NCBI RefSeq assembly: GCF_000219215.1
Contig: NC_015723.1
Location: forward strand, 2,294,001 to 2,358,000
Origin: Cupriavidus necator N-1
Lineage (GTDB): Bacteria > Pseudomonadota > Gammaproteobacteria > Burkholderiales > Burkholderiaceae
DNA: 64,000 bases
Reading direction: 5' to 3'
A program made the translations under genes and the position numbers. The stretch's first letter is position 1. Each line of letters starts with the position of its first letter. Below are positions 19,204 through 27,014 of this stretch, in pieces. The notes under the pieces were generated by a model. That model was not told where the DNA came from, did not search any database, and was given only the letters and a program-made list of their open reading frames with translations.

Positions 19204-20343
19204 ATGGCCCTCATCAACTACATCACCCAGATCCAGATCGACTTCGGCGCGATCGGGCTGCTGGCCCAGGAATGCGAACGCATCGGCATCACGCGCCCGC
19301 TGGTGGTCACCGACGCCGGCGTCAAGGCCGCGGGCATCGTCCAGCGCGTGCTGGAGCAGCTGCGCCCTGGCAGCGAAGCCGTGATCTACGACGGCACGCC
19401 GTCCAACCCGACCGAAGCCGCCATGCGCGAAGCCGTGCGCCTCTATGGCGACTACCGCTGCGACGGCATCATCGCGGTGGGCGGCGGCTCGCCCATCGAC
19501 CTGGCCAAGGGCGTGGCAGTGTGCGCCACGCACGACGGCCCGCTGCGCCAGTTCGCCGCGATCGAAGGCGGCGTGGCGCGGATCACGCCTGCGACCGCGC
19601 CGGTGATCGCCATCCCCACCACTGCCGGCACCGGCAGCGAAGTCGGCCGCGGCGCGGTGCTGATCCTCGACGACGGCCGCAAAGTGGGCGTGCTGTCGCC
19701 TTACCTGGTGCCGCGCGTGGCGATCTGCGATCCCGAGCTGACCCTGGGCCTGCCGTCGATGCTGACCGCGGCCACCGGCATGGATGCCATCGCGCATTGC
19801 CTGGAGACCTTCATGGCGCCGGCCTTCAACCCGCCGGCCGACGGCATCGCGCTGGATGGCCTGCGCCGCGCCTGGCTACATATCGAACGCGCGCGGCGCG
19901 ATCCACAGGACCGTGCCGCACGGCTGGCGATGATGAGCGCGTCGATGCAGGGCGCGTTGGCGTTCCAGAAAGGCCTGGGTTGCGTGCACAGCCTGAGCCA
20001 TGCGCTCGGCGGGCTGATGCCAACGCTGCACCACGGCACCCTGAACGCGGTGCTGCTCCCGGCGGTGATCCGCTTCAATGCGGACGCGCCGTCGATGCAG
20101 GCAGAGGCCAAGCTGGAGCGCATCGCGCAGGCCATGGGCCTGCCCGACGCCGGCGCCATCGGCGCGGCCATCACGGACATGAACCAGCGCCTGGGCCTGC
20201 CGGCAGGCTTGCGGCAGATGGGTGTGGACCCTGCCCTGTTCCCCCGCGCGATCAACTACGCGCTGGCCGACCATTGCCACAAGACCAACCCGCGCGTGGC
20301 CAGCGCCGAAGACTACACGGCAATGCTGCAGGCCTCTCTGTAG
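19204..20343 (+). CDS. Iron-containing alcohol dehydrogenase
   Basis: A 379-residue group III (Fe-dependent) NAD(P)-linked dehydrogenase. The dinucleotide motif is GGGSPIDLAKG (about residues 96-106), followed by PTTAGTGSEVG. The metal ligands are Asp and His in GMDAIAHCLE and His residues in HSLSHALGG and LADHCHKT. GGAG is six bases before the ATG; an upstream in-frame ATG at 19150 would add 18 residues that do not look conserved. It begins the plus arm, upstream of the TRAP genes. Likely role: oxidation of a hydroxy acid or alcohol intermediate. Confidence 0.9.
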   Translation: MALINYITQIQIDFGAIGLLAQECERIGITRPLVVTDAGVKAAGIVQRVLEQLRPGSEAVIYDGTPSNPTEAAMREAVRLYGDYRCDGIIAVGGGSPIDLAKGVAVCATHDGPLRQFAAIEGGVARITPATAPVIAIPTTAGTGSEVGRGAVLILDDGRKVGVLSPYLVPRVAICDPELTLGLPSMLTAATGMDAIAHCLETFMAPAFNPPADGIALDGLRRAWLHIERARRDPQDRAARLAMMSASMQGALAFQKGLGCVHSLSHALGGLMPTLHHGTLNAVLLPAVIRFNADAPSMQAEAKLERIAQAMGLPDAGAIGAAITDMNQRLGLPAGLRQMGVDPALFPRAINYALADHCHKTNPRVASAEDYTAMLQASL

Positions 20344-20426
20344 ATCGCGCGAAACACCCGCCCCCGCACGGGGCAGCACAGAGCCCGGCATACCCGACCG
20401 GGCCGCATGACAAACCAGGAGACACC

Positions 20427-21407
20427 ATGAAACACGTTATCCCGCATATCGTGCTGGCGGCGCTATTGTCCGTCGCCGGCGTGGCCGCCGCGCAGACGCC
20501 CGTCAAGCTGCGCTTTGCCCATACCGTTCCGGAAACCGATTCGCAGCATCAGGCCGCGCTGGCCTTCAGCAAGAAGGTCAAGGAGCGCACGCAGGGCGGT
20601 GTCGAGATCCAGGTCTTTGCCAACAGCCAGCTCGGCAACGACACCACGCTGGTCACGGGCGTGCGCAGCGGCACCATCGACATCGGTGCCACCGGCAATC
20701 CCTTTGTCACCGGTCTGGTGCCGCGCCTGAACGTTCTCGACCTGCCCTACCAGTTCGAGGATGGCCCGTCGGCCTACAAGGTGCTGGACGGCGCGGTGGG
20801 CCGCTCGCTGCTCGACGAGCTGGGCGCGCACCGCATCAAGGGCCTGGCCTTCTGGGAAATCGGCTTCCGCAGCCTGGGTAACAACAAACGGCCCATCAAC
20901 AAGGCCGAGGACATCCGCGGCCTGAAGATCCGCACCACGCCCAACCCTTCGCATATCAAGGCCTTCCAGCTGCTGGGTGCGAGCCCGCAGCCGATGCCGT
21001 TCGCCGAGGTCTTCGGCGCGTTGGAATCCGGTGCGGTGGACGGCCAGGAAAACCCGCCCACGCTGATGGTGTCGGCCAAGATGTACGAGGTGCAGAAGTA
21101 CGTCTCGATGACGCGCCACGCCTATACGGCGCTGGTGGTGCTGATGAACAAGGCCAGGTTTGATTCGCTCAAGCCTGAGTACCAGAAGGTGCTGCTGGAA
21201 GAAGCCGCGGCCGCCGCCAACTACCAGCGCAAGCTCAACGCCGACAACGAAGCGGCCGCAATCGCCACGCTGCGCGCCAAGGGCGTGCAGGTCAACGAGC
21301 ATCCCGACAACTCCGGCATCCGCAAGGTAGTGCGCGAGGAAACGCGCCAGCTGTTCGTGCAGAAGAACGGCGACGCCGTGCTGCGCGCCATGGACGCCCA
21401 GCGGTAG
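20427..21407 (+). CDS. dctP: TRAP transporter solute-binding protein, DctP family
   Basis: A 326-residue periplasmic receptor with a signal peptide cut after VAAA near residue 23. It has the DctP landmarks LRFAHTVPETDSQHQAA, VEIQVFANSQLGND, the carboxylate-binding Arg in GLKIRTT-NP and FGALESGAVDGQENP. AGGAGA precedes the ATG. The matching DctQ and DctM genes follow, interrupted by the amidohydrolase gene, so the receptor and membrane parts are one import system. Ligand: probably an organic acid that fits the pathway enzymes. Confidence 0.93.
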   Translation: MKHVIPHIVLAALLSVAGVAAAQTPVKLRFAHTVPETDSQHQAALAFSKKVKERTQGGVEIQVFANSQLGNDTTLVTGVRSGTIDIGATGNPFVTGLVPRLNVLDLPYQFEDGPSAYKVLDGAVGRSLLDELGAHRIKGLAFWEIGFRSLGNNKRPINKAEDIRGLKIRTTPNPSHIKAFQLLGASPQPMPFAEVFGALESGAVDGQENPPTLMVSAKMYEVQKYVSMTRHAYTALVVLMNKARFDSLKPEYQKVLLEEAAAAANYQRKLNADNEAAAIATLRAKGVQVNEHPDNSGIRKVVREETRQLFVQKNGDAVLRAMDAQR

Positions 21408-21418
21408 GAGGACGAGCC

Positions 21419-22351
21419 ATGCCGGTGCTACCCACCGCCATCGTCGACGCCCACCACCACCTGTGGCGGCTCGGCACGGCGCGCTACCCCTGGCTGCAGG
21501 AAGGATACGACCCTGCCGCCTTCTTCCTTGGCGACTACGCCACGCTGCGGCAGGACTTCGATCCGTCGGACTACCTGCGGCAGTGGGACGGGCTGCACCT
21601 GGCCGCCAGCGTGCATGTCGAAGCCGAACGGCATGCCGACGAGTCGATGGCCGAGACCGCGTGGCTGCATCAGGTCCACGCGCGACACGGCTTTCCCAAT
21701 GCAGTGGTGGCGCATGCCGATTTCAACAGTGACACGCTGGCGGCGCAATTGCGCGCGCACCAGGCCTTCCCGCTGGTGCGGAGCGTGCGGTGCAAGCCGC
21801 GCACCAGCCGCACCGCCGATGGCTGCGTGCGCGGGCAGCCGGGCACGCTACAGGATCCGCGCTGGCAGTCCGGCCTGCAGCGGCTGGCCGAGCATGGTCT
21901 GGCGTGGGACCTGCGCGTGCCCTGGTGGCACCTTGAGGAAGCCGCGGAGGCGATAGCGGCCGTGCCGGGACTGGCGGTGGTGGTCGAGCACACCGGCCTG
22001 CCGTGGGACCGCTCGGAAGCCGGCCTGGGCGGCTGGCGCCGCGGACTCACGGCGCTGTCCAGCCTGCCCGGCGTGCACCTGAAGCTGTCCGAGTTCGGCC
22101 TGCCCGGCGCGGCGTGGGACCGCGCCGGCAATGTCGGCGTGATCCAGCAGGCGCTGGAAATCTTCGGCTGGCAGCGCTGCATGTTCGCCAGCAATCTGCC
22201 GGTTTCCGGCCTGCGCGCATCGCTGCATGAAATCGTCAACACCGTGGCCGCGGGGCTGGAATGCCTGCCCGACGCCGCCGCCCAAGCGGTGTGGCACGAC
22301 AACGCCATGCGCTTTTACCGGATCGAGGCGCCCGCAGCGAGCCTGCGCTGA
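21419..22351 (+). CDS. Amidohydrolase-2 family lactonase-like hydrolase (copy 2)
   Basis: A 310-residue paralogue of the protein at 14890 with the same plan. The metal motif is His12/His14 in VDAHHHLW, and YPWLQ, VHVEAER, EHTGLPWDRSEAGLGGW and CMFASNLPV follow. Where copy 1 has SNYPVD, this copy has SNLPVS, so its active site edge differs. It begins 11 bases after dctP, behind GGAGGA, and is followed by dctQ, so a hydrolase is embedded in the TRAP operon. It probably acts on the imported compound or on a near product. Confidence 0.85.
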   Translation: MPVLPTAIVDAHHHLWRLGTARYPWLQEGYDPAAFFLGDYATLRQDFDPSDYLRQWDGLHLAASVHVEAERHADESMAETAWLHQVHARHGFPNAVVAHADFNSDTLAAQLRAHQAFPLVRSVRCKPRTSRTADGCVRGQPGTLQDPRWQSGLQRLAEHGLAWDLRVPWWHLEEAAEAIAAVPGLAVVVEHTGLPWDRSEAGLGGWRRGLTALSSLPGVHLKLSEFGLPGAAWDRAGNVGVIQQALEIFGWQRCMFASNLPVSGLRASLHEIVNTVAAGLECLPDAAAQAVWHDNAMRFYRIEAPAASLR

Positions 22352-22378
22352 CGCCCGTCCAACCAGGAGTTCCAAATC

Positions 22379-22879
22379 ATGAACCGCATTACGCTCCGCC
22401 TGGCCCAGGGCGCCATGGTCGCCATGATGGCCACCATGATCGTGCTGGTCTTCGGCAACGTGGTCCTGCGCTACGTCTTCAATTCCGGCATTGCCTTCTC
22501 TGAGGAAGCCTCGCGCTTCATCTTCATGTGGCTGACGCTGACCGGCGCGCTGCTGGTGATGCACGACAAGGCTCACCTCGGCATGTCCACGGTGGTCTCG
22601 CGACTGGGGGAAAACGGCCAGCGCGCCTGCCGCCTGCTGGCCGATGCAGGCGCGCTGGGCTGCTGCCTGCTGCTGGCGCACGGCGCCTGGCAGCTGGTGG
22701 CGATCGGCATGGACGACCGTGCCCCCGTCACCGGCGTGCCGCTGGGCGTGGTCTATGCCTGCCTGCTGGTATGCAGCGTCGGCATGGCGGCGATTCTTCT
22801 GCACGGGCTGTGGCGGCTGGTCAGCGGCCGCATGCCGCAGCATGAACTGGTGCCGCAGTCCGGCGCCACCGGCGAATGA
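22379..22879 (+). CDS. dctQ: TRAP transporter small permease, DctQ family
   Basis: A 166-residue inner-membrane protein with four hydrophobic segments. It has the DctQ patterns VFGNVVLRYVFNSGIAFSEE (about residues 23-42) and W--LTGALLVMHDKAHLG in the region between helices two and three. CAGGAG is upstream of the ATG. It lies between the amidohydrolase and dctM genes, with 16 bases to the latter. It joins DctM to the periplasmic receptor in sodium- or proton-coupled uptake. Confidence 0.92.
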   Translation: MNRITLRLAQGAMVAMMATMIVLVFGNVVLRYVFNSGIAFSEEASRFIFMWLTLTGALLVMHDKAHLGMSTVVSRLGENGQRACRLLADAGALGCCLLLAHGAWQLVAIGMDDRAPVTGVPLGVVYACLLVCSVGMAAILLHGLWRLVSGRMPQHELVPQSGATGE

Positions 22880-22895
22880 CCGCGAGGAGCCCATC

Positions 22896-24173
22896 ATGAC
22901 CATCTTTGTCTTTGTCGGCTCGCTGCTGGGCGCGATGTCGCTCGGCATGCCCATCGCCTTTGCGCTGCTCGCTTCTGGTGTCGCGCTGATGCTGCACCTG
23001 GGCAACTTCGATACGCAGATCCTCGCGCAGAACATGCTCGAGGGCGTCAACAACTATCCGCTGATGGCGGTGCCGTTCTTCATGCTGGCCGGCGAGCTGA
23101 TGAACGCCGGCGGGCTGTCGCAACGGATCGTGCGCGTGGCGAATGCGGCGGTCGGGCACGTGCGCGGCGGGCTGGGCTACGTGGCGATCATCGCGGCCAC
23201 GGTGGTGGCCAGCATCTCCGGCTCGGCGGTGGCCGATACCGCCGCCGTCGCCGCGCTGCTGATCCCGATGATGCGCAACGCCGGCTACAACGTGCCGCGC
23301 GCCGCGGGCCTGATCGCAGCGGGCGGCATCATTGCGCCGGTGATCCCGCCGTCGATCGCCATCGTCGTGTTCGGCGTGGTCGCGCAGGTCTCGATCACCA
23401 AGCTGTTCCTGGCCGGCATCGCGCCCGGCGCCATGATGGCGCTGACGCTCGCCGTCACCTGGCACTTCTGCGCGCGCAAGGAGAAGCTGGCGCCGGTGGA
23501 ACCGTTCAGTGCGCGCCGCCTGGCCAAGGCCACGCTCGACGGCGTGTGGGCGCTGGTGCTGCCGGTGGTGATCATCGGCGGCATGAAGATCGGCGCCTTC
23601 ACGCCGACCGAAGCCGCCGTGGTGGCGGTGGTCTACGCCATGGCGGTCGGCCGCTTCGTCTACGGCGAGCTGAAGCTGCGCGCGCTGCCGGATCTGATCG
23701 TCACCGCGGCCAAGACTTCCAGCACGGTGCTGTTCCTGGTGGCGTGCGCGCTGGTCTCGGCGTGGCTGATCACCATCGCCAACATCCCGGCACAGGTGAC
23801 CGACCTGCTCGAGCCGTTCATCGACAACAAGATCCTGCTGATGTTCGTGATCATGGTCCTGGTGATCGTGGTCGGCACCGCGCTCGACCTGATGCCGACC
23901 GTGCTGATCATGACGCCGATCCTGATGCCGGTGATCACCAAGGCGGGCATCGACCCGGTGTACTTCGGCGTGATGTTCGTACTCAACAATGCCATCGGCC
24001 TGCTGACGCCGCCGGTCGGTACGGTGCTCAATGTGGTGGCCGGCACTTCCCGGTGCAGCCTGGACAGCGTGATCAGCGGCGTCTGGCCCTTCCTGCTGAG
24101 CCTGACCGCGCTGATGTTCCTGTTCGTGCTGTTCCCGCAGCTGATTCTCGTGCCGGCCGCATGGCTGCATTGA
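22896..24173 (+). CDS. dctM: TRAP transporter large permease, DctM family
   Basis: A 425-residue polytopic membrane protein of the DctM family, the ion-coupled transport subunit. Landmarks are GMPIAFALLASG, PLMAVPFFMLAGELM, SISGSAVADTAAVA (about residues 108-121), APVIPPSIA, FTPTEAAVVAVVYA and a late LNNAIGLLTPPVGTVL. GAGGAG precedes the ATG. The gene is intact and of normal length. Immediately downstream, after 40 bases, lies the stump of an lldD-type gene, so the operon once had a further enzyme. Confidence 0.93.
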   Translation: MTIFVFVGSLLGAMSLGMPIAFALLASGVALMLHLGNFDTQILAQNMLEGVNNYPLMAVPFFMLAGELMNAGGLSQRIVRVANAAVGHVRGGLGYVAIIAATVVASISGSAVADTAAVAALLIPMMRNAGYNVPRAAGLIAAGGIIAPVIPPSIAIVVFGVVAQVSITKLFLAGIAPGAMMALTLAVTWHFCARKEKLAPVEPFSARRLAKATLDGVWALVLPVVIIGGMKIGAFTPTEAAVVAVVYAMAVGRFVYGELKLRALPDLIVTAAKTSSTVLFLVACALVSAWLITIANIPAQVTDLLEPFIDNKILLMFVIMVLVIVVGTALDLMPTVLIMTPILMPVITKAGIDPVYFGVMFVLNNAIGLLTPPVGTVLNVVAGTSRCSLDSVISGVWPFLLSLTALMFLFVLFPQLILVPAAWLH

Positions 24174-24213
24174 GGCCAACCGCGTGCCGCTTCCCTTCCT
24201 TGCAGGACACAAG

Positions 24214-24315
24214 ATGTCATCCATCAACGAGATCGAGGACCTGCGTCGGCTCGCCCGGCAGCGGGTGCCGCGCATGTTTTATGAGTACGCCGACTCCGGT
24301 TCGTGGACCGAGTCC
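24214..24315 (+). pseudogene. 5' remnant of an FMN-dependent alpha-hydroxy acid dehydrogenase (LldD-type)
   Basis: The first 34 codons read as the N-terminus of an L-lactate dehydrogenase/alpha-hydroxy acid oxidase (INEIEDLRRLARQRVP, then MF-YADSGSWTES). Intact members continue for about 350 more residues. Here homology ends abruptly after TES, and the frame closes at 24390 with unrelated residues. The ribosome site (CAGGA) and start remain. The break lies close to other scars at 25.0-25.4 kb, which supports a deletion or insertion event. It was probably the last enzyme of the TRAP operon. Confidence 0.75.
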
Positions 24316-24334
24316 GCATCGAAGTCCATATGGA

Positions 24335-24358
24335 CGGCGGCACATCGTGCTGCCGCCG
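24335..24358 (+). terminator. GC hairpin after the lldD remnant
   Basis: CGGCGGCA at 24335-24342 and TGCCGCCG at 24351-24358 form an 8-bp stem with an 8-base loop. A short T-rich stretch (AATTTTCTTG) lies 15 bases further on, too far for a classical terminator. It may still end the TRAP transcript. Confidence 0.4.
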
Positions 24359-24431
24359 CATCCGCCTGCTCCGTAATTTTCTTGCCGTAGCCACAAACCC
24401 AACCGCAAACAAACCAGACAGGAGACTACAG

Positions 24432-25040
24432 ATGATCCTTCGCATAACCCTGCGCGCCCGCCAGGCGCTCGCCATCCTCGCAGCGGCCACCTCCGTTGGC
24501 GGCCTCGCCCTGATGCCCGCGCCAGCCGCGGCGCAGCCGGCGCCATCCGCCGAATGCAGGACGGCACTGGACGCCCGTGCCCAGAACCCGAACTACCCGC
24601 GCGAGAGCGTGCCGCGCTACATCAAGACCCCCACCGGCTACCTGCTAGTGCTGCGCATGGGCGACAACGTCTTCGAGCAGATCGAAGCCTTTGCCATCTG
24701 CGAGAAGGTGCCCAGCGCAAGCCTGTCCGCGATCGGCTTCGCCAACGTCACGTTCGGCTTCTGGGATGCCGCGAAGAAGCAGTTCAACCCGCGCACCTTC
24801 CGCAACGTGGAGATGGCCAGCATCGTCGGCAGCCTGGCCTGGAAAGAAGGCAAGCCGTCGATTCATGCACACGGCGTGGCCGGCGACAGCAGTTTCGACA
24901 CGTACGGCGGCCACATCCTGTCGATGGAGGTCGGCACCGGATCGCTGGAAGTGACGGTGACGGCCTATCCGCAGCAACTGGAACGCGGCATCGACCCGAA
25001 GATCGGCGCAAACGTGCTGGGGCTGCGCGATAGCCACTGA
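24432..25040 (+). CDS. Exported PPC/DUF296-domain protein
   Basis: A 202-residue protein. A signal peptide (Arg-rich start, LAILAAATSVGGLAL, then PAAAQ near residue 35) is followed by a PPC (plants and prokaryotes conserved, DUF296) domain at about 60-195. Domain marks include YLLVLRMGDNVFEQIEAFA, ASLSAIGFANVTFGFWD, IHAHGVAGD and a YGGHILS-EVGTGSLEVTV tail. PPC domains occur alone in bacteria and with AT-hooks in plants, and are usually cytoplasmic, so the export signal is unusual. GGAGA precedes the ATG by about 8 bases. The gene is bounded on both sides by broken coding fragments and may have arrived with that rearrangement. No function can be assigned. Confidence 0.8.
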   Translation: MILRITLRARQALAILAAATSVGGLALMPAPAAAQPAPSAECRTALDARAQNPNYPRESVPRYIKTPTGYLLVLRMGDNVFEQIEAFAICEKVPSASLSAIGFANVTFGFWDAAKKQFNPRTFRNVEMASIVGSLAWKEGKPSIHAHGVAGDSSFDTYGGHILSMEVGTGSLEVTVTAYPQQLERGIDPKIGANVLGLRDSH

Positions 25041-25230
25041 CGGGCACTTCGCACACGCGGACCCAGAAGTCAATCACGTCGCCGCCCGGACCGGCAATTC
25101 GAGCTGGGCGTTCAGTAAATGTCTCGATCGCAGGATTGGCTTCGACCATCATCCAGGTCCGGTAAACCTCATAGCTACCGAGGCTCAGCCGGCGTCCAGG
25201 CTTTGGGCTGAACAGCTCAATCGCGGAAGC
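25041..25230 (-). pseudogene. TnsA-like endonuclease fragment
   Basis: Read on the minus strand from the TGA at 25231-25233, the frame gives ELFSPKPGRRLSLGSYE, then a stretch with MMVEANPAIETFTERP and VIDFWVRV. The pattern of a Glu in a helix, then E-NP-I--F-ERP and a later hydrophobic-Asp-Phe strand, resembles the catalytic N-terminal domain of TnsA-type transposase endonucleases. The fragment has no start codon at the right place and runs into the antisense of the PPC gene at 25040, so it is truncated. The call rests on pattern recognition only. Confidence 0.45.
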
Positions 25231-25413
25231 TCAGGACTGCCGCGCGGCCTCGATCTCCTCCTTCAGGATCGGGATGGCGACCGACGTGTCAAGTTGAGCC
25301 GGAGGCGGGGGCCGCTCCCGTGCCAGTACGGCAGGACCATCGAGCCACACAATTGCGCGCAGGGGTATCGCCGCTCCCGTCGCCAGCAATCTTTCCTGAT
25401 TTTCACGACGAAT
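25231..25413 (-). pseudogene. C-terminal fragment of an unknown protein, next to the TnsA-like piece
   Basis: A 60-codon minus-strand open stretch with natural-looking protein sequence (ATGAAIPLRAIVWLDGPAV, then a run of four prolines and a tail IPILKEEIEAARQS) and a proper stop at 25231-25233. No start codon precedes it and an in-frame stop bounds it upstream. It ends where the TnsA-like frame begins, as in consecutive genes of a transposition module. I do not recognise the family. Confidence 0.35.
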
Positions 25414-25499
25414 TCAGCAACAAATACCCCCGTTATCTGATTAACCTGCCCGCTATTTTCCGTTTGCGGCCCACCGCGGACGAGAAAATAGCTGCTCCC

Positions 25500-25520
25500 G
25501 CCGGCCCCACGAAGGCCGGC
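25500..25520. repeat. 7-bp hairpin upstream of the permease
   Basis: GCCGGCC at 25500-25506 and GGCCGGC at 25514-25520 pair around seven bases, 33 bases before the permease ATG. It could shape the mRNA leader or mark the end of an upstream transcript; no T-run follows. Confidence 0.3.
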
Positions 25521-25553
25521 GCGGCCTTTCAGATGACACGGAGACAACGACAC

Positions 25554-26933
25554 ATGAGTGCAAGCGCAGAACATCTGCAACGCGGCCTGGGCGAACGCCA
25601 TATCCGGCTGATGGCGCTGGGTTCGGCCATCGGCGTGGGCCTGTTCCTGGGCGCCGGCAATGCCATCAAGATGGCCGGCCCCGCCATCATGCTGGGCTAC
25701 CTGATCGGCGGCGCGGTGATCTTCCTGATCATGCGCGCGCTGGGCGAGATGGCCGTGCACAACCCCGTGGCCGGCTCCTTCTGCCGCTACGCGCAGGACC
25801 ACATGGGCCCGCTGGCGGGCTACCTGACCGGCTGGAACTACTGGTTCCTGTGGCTGGTGACCTGCGTGGCGGAAATCACCGCCGTGGCCATCTACATGGG
25901 CATGTGGTTCCCCGACGTGCCGCGCTGGATCTGGGCACTGGCCGCGCTGGCGGCGATGGGCTCGGTCAACCTGATGGCGGTCAAGGCCTATGGCGAGTTC
26001 GAGTTCTGGTTCGCCATGATCAAAATCGTCACCATCGTGCTGATGCTGTTCGGCGGCGGCGCGATGATCGTGTTCGGCTTTGGCAACGGCGGTGTCGCCA
26101 CCGGCATCTCCAACCTGTGGGCGCACGGCGGCTTCATGCCCAACGGCGCCTCCGGCGTGCTGATGTCGCTGCAGATGGTGATGTTCGCCTACCTGGGCGT
26201 GGAGATGATCGGCCTGACCGCCGGCGAGGCGCGCAACCCGAAGAAGTCGATCCCGGACGCGATCAACTCGGTGTTCTGGCGCATCCTGATCTTCTACGTG
26301 GGCGCGCTGTTCGTGATCCTGGCACTGTACCCGTGGAACGAGATCGGCGCCCAGGGCAGCCCCTTCGTGCTGACCTTCGAGCGGCTGGGCATCAAGACCG
26401 CCGCCGGCATCATCAACTTCGTGGTGCTGACCGCGGCGCTGTCGTCGTGCAACGGCGGCATCTTCAGCACCGGACGCATGCTGTACAACCTGGCGCAGCA
26501 GGGCCAGGCGCCCAAGGCCTTTGCCAGGGTCGACCGCAATGGCGTGCCGCGCCGCGCACTGCTGGTGTCGATCGCCGCGCTGCTGTGCGGCGTTCTGCTC
26601 AATTACCTGGTGCCGGAGCAGGTCTTTGTCTGGGTGACGGCGATCTCCACCTTCGGCGCGGTCTGGACCTGGGCCATCATCCTGGTCACGCAGATCAACT
26701 TCCGCCGCAGCCTGTCGGCGGCCGAGCGCAAGGCGCTGGCCTTCCGCATGCCGTTCTGGCCGTATGGCTCCTACATCGCGCTGGCCTTCCTGGCGCTGGT
26801 GGTGGCGCTGATGGCCTACTTCCGGGAGACCCGCGTGGCGCTGTACGTGGGCCCGGGCTGGCTGGTCCTGCTGACGGTGTGCTACTACGCGCTGGACATG
26901 CGCTCGCGCGGGCCGGTCAGCTACCGCGCCTGA
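25554..26933 (+). CDS. Amino-acid permease, AAT family (ProY/CycA-like)
   Basis: A 459-residue inner-membrane transporter with about 12 hydrophobic segments, of the amino acid-polyamine-organocation superfamily (AAT group). The N-terminus has HIRLMALGSAIGVGLFLGAG, followed by GPAIMLGYLIGG and ALGEMAVHNPVAGSFCRYA, the usual substrate-site helices 1 and 3. LTAGEARNPKKSIPDAIN lies in mid-protein. Substrate candidates are proline, histidine, D-serine/D-alanine or glycine. GGAGA is about ten bases before the chosen ATG; an ATG seven codons upstream is also possible. It stands alone downstream of the scarred patch. Confidence 0.9.
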   Translation: MSASAEHLQRGLGERHIRLMALGSAIGVGLFLGAGNAIKMAGPAIMLGYLIGGAVIFLIMRALGEMAVHNPVAGSFCRYAQDHMGPLAGYLTGWNYWFLWLVTCVAEITAVAIYMGMWFPDVPRWIWALAALAAMGSVNLMAVKAYGEFEFWFAMIKIVTIVLMLFGGGAMIVFGFGNGGVATGISNLWAHGGFMPNGASGVLMSLQMVMFAYLGVEMIGLTAGEARNPKKSIPDAINSVFWRILIFYVGALFVILALYPWNEIGAQGSPFVLTFERLGIKTAAGIINFVVLTAALSSCNGGIFSTGRMLYNLAQQGQAPKAFARVDRNGVPRRALLVSIAALLCGVLLNYLVPEQVFVWVTAISTFGAVWTWAIILVTQINFRRSLSAAERKALAFRMPFWPYGSYIALAFLALVVALMAYFRETRVALYVGPGWLVLLTVCYYALDMRSRGPVSYRA

Positions 26934-26975
26934 CCTTGCCGTAGCCTGCGGGGTGCGCCGGCCGGCGCGCCTCGC

Positions 26976-26981
26976 TACAAT
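26976..26981 (+). promoter_or_regulatory. -10-like TACAAT before the diiron/hpnB genes
   Basis: TACAAT, in the GCTACAATG context common in beta-proteobacterial promoters, lies 33 bases before the ATG at 27015. No good -35 is seen; the GC palindrome GCGCCGGCCGGCGC (26955-26968) occupies that side. Confidence 0.4.
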
Positions 26982-27014
26982 GACCCCCGGGCAATCCAAC
27001 GCCAGGGGGGCCGA

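Noticed and set aside
26955..26968. GC palindrome GCGCCGGCCGGCGC
   Set aside because: Such palindromes are frequent in very GC-rich DNA and no function is indicated.
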